This document shows positions 61,924 through 64,000 of a stretch of DNA of 64,000 nt, in pieces (within the stretch, counting starts at the first letter, position 1; each line of letters begins with the position of its first letter). Location: the NCBI RefSeq assembly GCF_011299095.1, contig NZ_CP049889.1, positions 1,468,501-1,532,500 on the forward strand, in the 5' to 3' direction. The notes below the pieces were generated by a model. That model was not told where the DNA came from, searched no databases, and saw only the letters and a list, made by a program, of their open reading frames with translations. Both the position numbers and the translations under genes were made by a program. The DNA comes from Jeotgalibaca porci (GTDB taxonomy: Bacteria; Bacillota; Bacilli; Lactobacillales; Aerococcaceae).

Positions 61924-62304
61924 ATGGACTTACATGGCTTGTTAGTACAAATTATTCCCAATCTTGCAGCAATTATCGAGTTAATTGGTGTCGTAGTAGT
62001 GGTATACGGCGTTATTCGCTCACTGTATTTATTTATTTTTTCAGGTGGGAATTTAATGGCATCTGATCCTAAATTAGATTTGGCCAAAGCGCTCGCCTAC
62101 AGTTTAGAGTTCAAGTTGGCTGCGGAAATATTGAAATCAGTTGTGATTCAAACGCTTGATGAATTTATTATTCTCGCAGCCATCGTGGTATTGCGGGTGA
62201 TTTTGACTTTTGTTATTCACTGGGAAATAGAATCCAGTGAGAAAAGTGATTTGGTCCATCGTTTAGATGAAGTAGAAGGCAACGAGAAGAAAAATGCGAA
62301 TTGA
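61924..62304 (+). CDS. DUF1622 family membrane protein
   Basis: 126-residue protein with about three membrane segments (about 12-40, 60-78 weak, 82-100) and an acidic tail. ELIGVVVVVYGVIRSLYLFI and DEFIILAAIVVLRVILTFVIHWEIE are typical of DUF1622. The function is unknown. AAAGGAGG precedes the ATG. Its last 11 bases overlap the start of the RsuA-like gene. Confidence 0.88.
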   Translation: MDLHGLLVQIIPNLAAIIELIGVVVVVYGVIRSLYLFIFSGGNLMASDPKLDLAKALAYSLEFKLAAEILKSVVIQTLDEFIILAAIVVLRVILTFVIHWEIESSEKSDLVHRLDEVEGNEKKNAN

Positions 62305-63013
62305 TAAAATATTGGAAGAAAAAGGATTTGGTTCGCGCAAAACGGTCAAGCGCCTCATTCAAAGAAAAGTTGTTTTGGTAGACGGCGAAGCAGTTACGAA
62401 TGGGAGTTTTAACGTAGAGGGACGTCTGCATCAGGTCACTGTCCAGGGAGCGCCTATCAGTGGCTTTCCACATCAATATGTGATGCTGAATAAACCGGCT
62501 GGCGTCGTCACAGCCTTGACGGATGCGACCTGCGAAACAGTTTTAGATTTGATAAATGATAGGGATAAGACAGAGGGGTTGTATCCCGTTGGGCGCTTGG
62601 ACCGCGACACGGAAGGGCTTCTCTTATTAACGGATAACGGCCAATTAGGTTACCAGTTACTCATTCCCGACAAGAAAGTTTCTAAAGTTTATGAAGTGAC
62701 GACAAAAGAACCTTTGGAAACGACCGATATAGCAGCTTTTGCAGCTGGGATTGTCTTCATCGGTGGTGAAATGTGTAAACCGGCGCAACTAGAAATAGTG
62801 GATGCGCATCGTGCGCGTTTGAGTTTGTCAGAAGGAAAATTCCACCAAGTGAAAAAGATGTTTTTAGCAGTTGGAAAAAAAGTTGTTCATTTGAAACGGA
62901 TAGCGATGGGGCCATTAGAGTTGGATGAAACTTTGCCTCTAGGGAGTTATCGCTCCTTAACTCAGCAAGAATTACAGTTACTTAAACCGTATTTTACGTA
63001 TAAAGAGGGATAG
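62294..63013 (+). CDS. RsuA/RluB family pseudouridine synthase
   Basis: 239 residues: an N-terminal S4 domain (MRIDKILEEKGFGSRKTVKRLIQ) and a catalytic domain with the active Asp in VGRLDRDTEGLLLLTDNG. It is closest in layout to RsuA, which modifies 16S rRNA U516. It is translationally coupled to the DUF1622 gene. Third pseudouridine synthase in the window, after truA and the RluA-type gene. Confidence 0.93.
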   Translation: MRIDKILEEKGFGSRKTVKRLIQRKVVLVDGEAVTNGSFNVEGRLHQVTVQGAPISGFPHQYVMLNKPAGVVTALTDATCETVLDLINDRDKTEGLYPVGRLDRDTEGLLLLTDNGQLGYQLLIPDKKVSKVYEVTTKEPLETTDIAAFAAGIVFIGGEMCKPAQLEIVDAHRARLSLSEGKFHQVKKMFLAVGKKVVHLKRIAMGPLELDETLPLGSYRSLTQQELQLLKPYFTYKEG

Positions 63014-63016
63014 ACA

Positions 63017-64000
63017 ATGCGAGAAATATATCATCAGATACAAGCACGCTTAGACCGCCTGGATTTTTCCGCTTTATGGCCGGGATTCAATCTGTTTCCA
63101 TTTGCACTTTATGACGATCAAATCGTCTATTTAGCTGATTGTGAAATCCCTTGGGACGAACGCTTTCTCGCTAATACTGCGATTGCGTTTGAAGGCTCGT
63201 ACATGGCCATCTGGAACATGGATTTTGAAGTAAATAAAGACTTAGATTTACTGACTGCAAATATAGTGCACGAAATGTTTCATTGCTATCAAAATGAACA
63301 TGGTGAGAGCCGGTTTGCCAACGATTTGGAACTTTTGCGCTATCCTTTAGATATTGAGATATTTCAAACAAAGTACGCAGAAAATGAACGATTGGTGCAC
63401 TATATTCAAACGGCTGACAGGTCAGCGTTGCAGCAATTCGTCTATTTGCGTGACACGCGTCATAAGAAAACACCTGTGCATATAGAAAATGAATGGAAGA
63501 TTGAAACAATCGAAGGTGCAGCCGAGTTTGTCGGTATGCGGGCTCTTCGGCAGTTAGCACCGGATAAGTTTGAGGAGCGGCTTCAGTCCTATCTGGCAGC
63601 CATTACCGGCTTGTCCGCCGAAATACTGGCTGTTCGTCGTCAAGCCTATTACACGGGAACATTACTGCTGCTAGCACTTCCACCCGTGGAGTTGAATCAA
63701 ACTGAGTTGATTTACAAACAATTGACTAAAGAAATTGAACCACTCCCTTTTAGCGTTAGGCATGAAGAAAAAATTACACAGATTTTGAAAGAAGAAACAG
63801 AGCAGCGTAAAGCAATCATGACGCACTTCACTGAAAAGGAACATATCACTGGGAAGATAACCGGATATGATCCTATGAATATGGTGCGTTGGCAAGATTT
63901 TATTTATTGTAAGCATTTTGTAAAAGTGGGCGCGACATTTTTATCAGGGCCGCTTGTTCTGGAAATGCAAATCGATAGCTTGAATGACGTGCAGGCAGTT
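63017..64000 (+). CDS. HExxH-motif protein, possible metallopeptidase (3' end outside window)
   Basis: A frame opens at ATG 63017 behind GAGGG, 3 bases after the RsuA-type stop, and runs to the window edge (328 codons, no stop). It encodes IVHEMFHCYQNEHGE, a zinc-peptidase HExxH motif near residue 94, with a further acidic helix IETIEGAAEFVGMR near residue 165 where a third zinc ligand (ExxA) could lie, as in gluzincin-type proteins. No membrane segment is seen. The family is not named with certainty; co-transcription with the pseudouridine synthase is likely. Confidence 0.75.
   Translation, partial: MREIYHQIQARLDRLDFSALWPGFNLFPFALYDDQIVYLADCEIPWDERFLANTAIAFEGSYMAIWNMDFEVNKDLDLLTANIVHEMFHCYQNEHGESRFANDLELLRYPLDIEIFQTKYAENERLVHYIQTADRSALQQFVYLRDTRHKKTPVHIENEWKIETIEGAAEFVGMRALRQLAPDKFEERLQSYLAAITGLSAEILAVRRQAYYTGTLLLLALPPVELNQTELIYKQLTKEIEPLPFSVRHEEKITQILKEETEQRKAIMTHFTEKEHITGKITGYDPMNMVRWQDFIYCKHFVKVGATFLSGPLVLEMQIDSLNDVQAV

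Overview
The window looks like the chromosome of a low-GC Firmicute of the order Lactobacillales, most probably a motile member of the Carnobacteriaceae (Carnobacterium, Trichococcus, Jeotgalibaca, Alkalibacterium and similar). The reasons are strong Shine-Dalgarno sequences (AAGGAGG type), frequent GTG/TTG starts, PTS and phospho-beta-glucosidase sugar use, CcpA-type cre sites, a Bce-type antimicrobial-peptide module, YaaA/DegV/DUF1846/DUF1456 housekeeping genes, and a chemoreceptor behind a sigma-28-like promoter. No IS element, prophage or CRISPR array was seen. The genus is an inference.

Layout. 0-7 kb: the 3' part of an SMP-30 gene, a 33-codon DUF6512 remnant, a stop-interrupted rsbQ-like hydrolase next to a PAS-GGDEF diguanylate cyclase, a base-excision glycosylase, an internally deleted ATP-grasp ligase, a short YaaA, DegV, a tubby-like protein and truA. 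7-17 kb: a 41-aa small ORF, an oxidoreductase, a PAP2 phosphatase, TetR followed by a truncated and frameshifted ABC ATPase, a Rieske-type oxidoreductase, a GloB-like hydrolase, MATE, and a decayed thiolase next to an intact BKACE enzyme. 17-34 kb: a complete Bce-like ABC/two-component module, KdgT, the tRNA-hydroxylation pair TrhP1/TrhP2, an SDR enzyme, divergent metE-like/LysR genes, an RluA enzyme, PTS IIA-IIB, a ROK kinase and a Gfo/Idh protein. 34-46 kb: a GntR regulator, PTS IIC and 6-phospho-beta-glucosidase (the rest of the beta-glucoside system), PspA with a glycine-rich TPM protein, a MacB-like fusion ABC protein, a NERD protein and an amino-acid-type dCache chemoreceptor. 46-64 kb: one tRNA, DUF1846, a nuclease, Crp/Fnr with DUF1858 and DUF438-hemerythrin genes, a LexA-box-controlled small protein plus NUDIX, a PRTase, a double AAA+ ATPase, topB, a CcpA-controlled GPH transporter, DUF1622, an RsuA enzyme and a partial HExxH protein.

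Main observation. Six intergenic loci (6.25, 13.92, 25.25, 33.77, 42.59 and 56.94 kb) carry tandem arrays of 2-10 imperfect palindromes. The sequences mostly differ between loci, but the repeat period is always 50-52 bp, close to five helical turns. Five of the six lie between convergent genes. Of the 13 convergent junctions in the window, the five with a gap over about 100 bp all hold an array, and the eight tighter ones hold none. I know of no described family that fits; BIME/REP elements are the nearest analogy in position.

Second theme: gene decay by deletion. Two genes have lost N-terminal-half segments in frame (ATP-grasp ligase, probably YaaA), two have lost their 5' part (ABC ATPase, thiolase), one has a nonsense codon (RsbQ) and one is a short remnant (DUF6512). 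Regulation that can be read directly includes one exact 10-bp operator-like word (TGTCTATACA) in front of both halves of the beta-glucoside PTS, cre boxes, a LexA box inside a promoter, a BceR-like inverted repeat and a SigD-like promoter.
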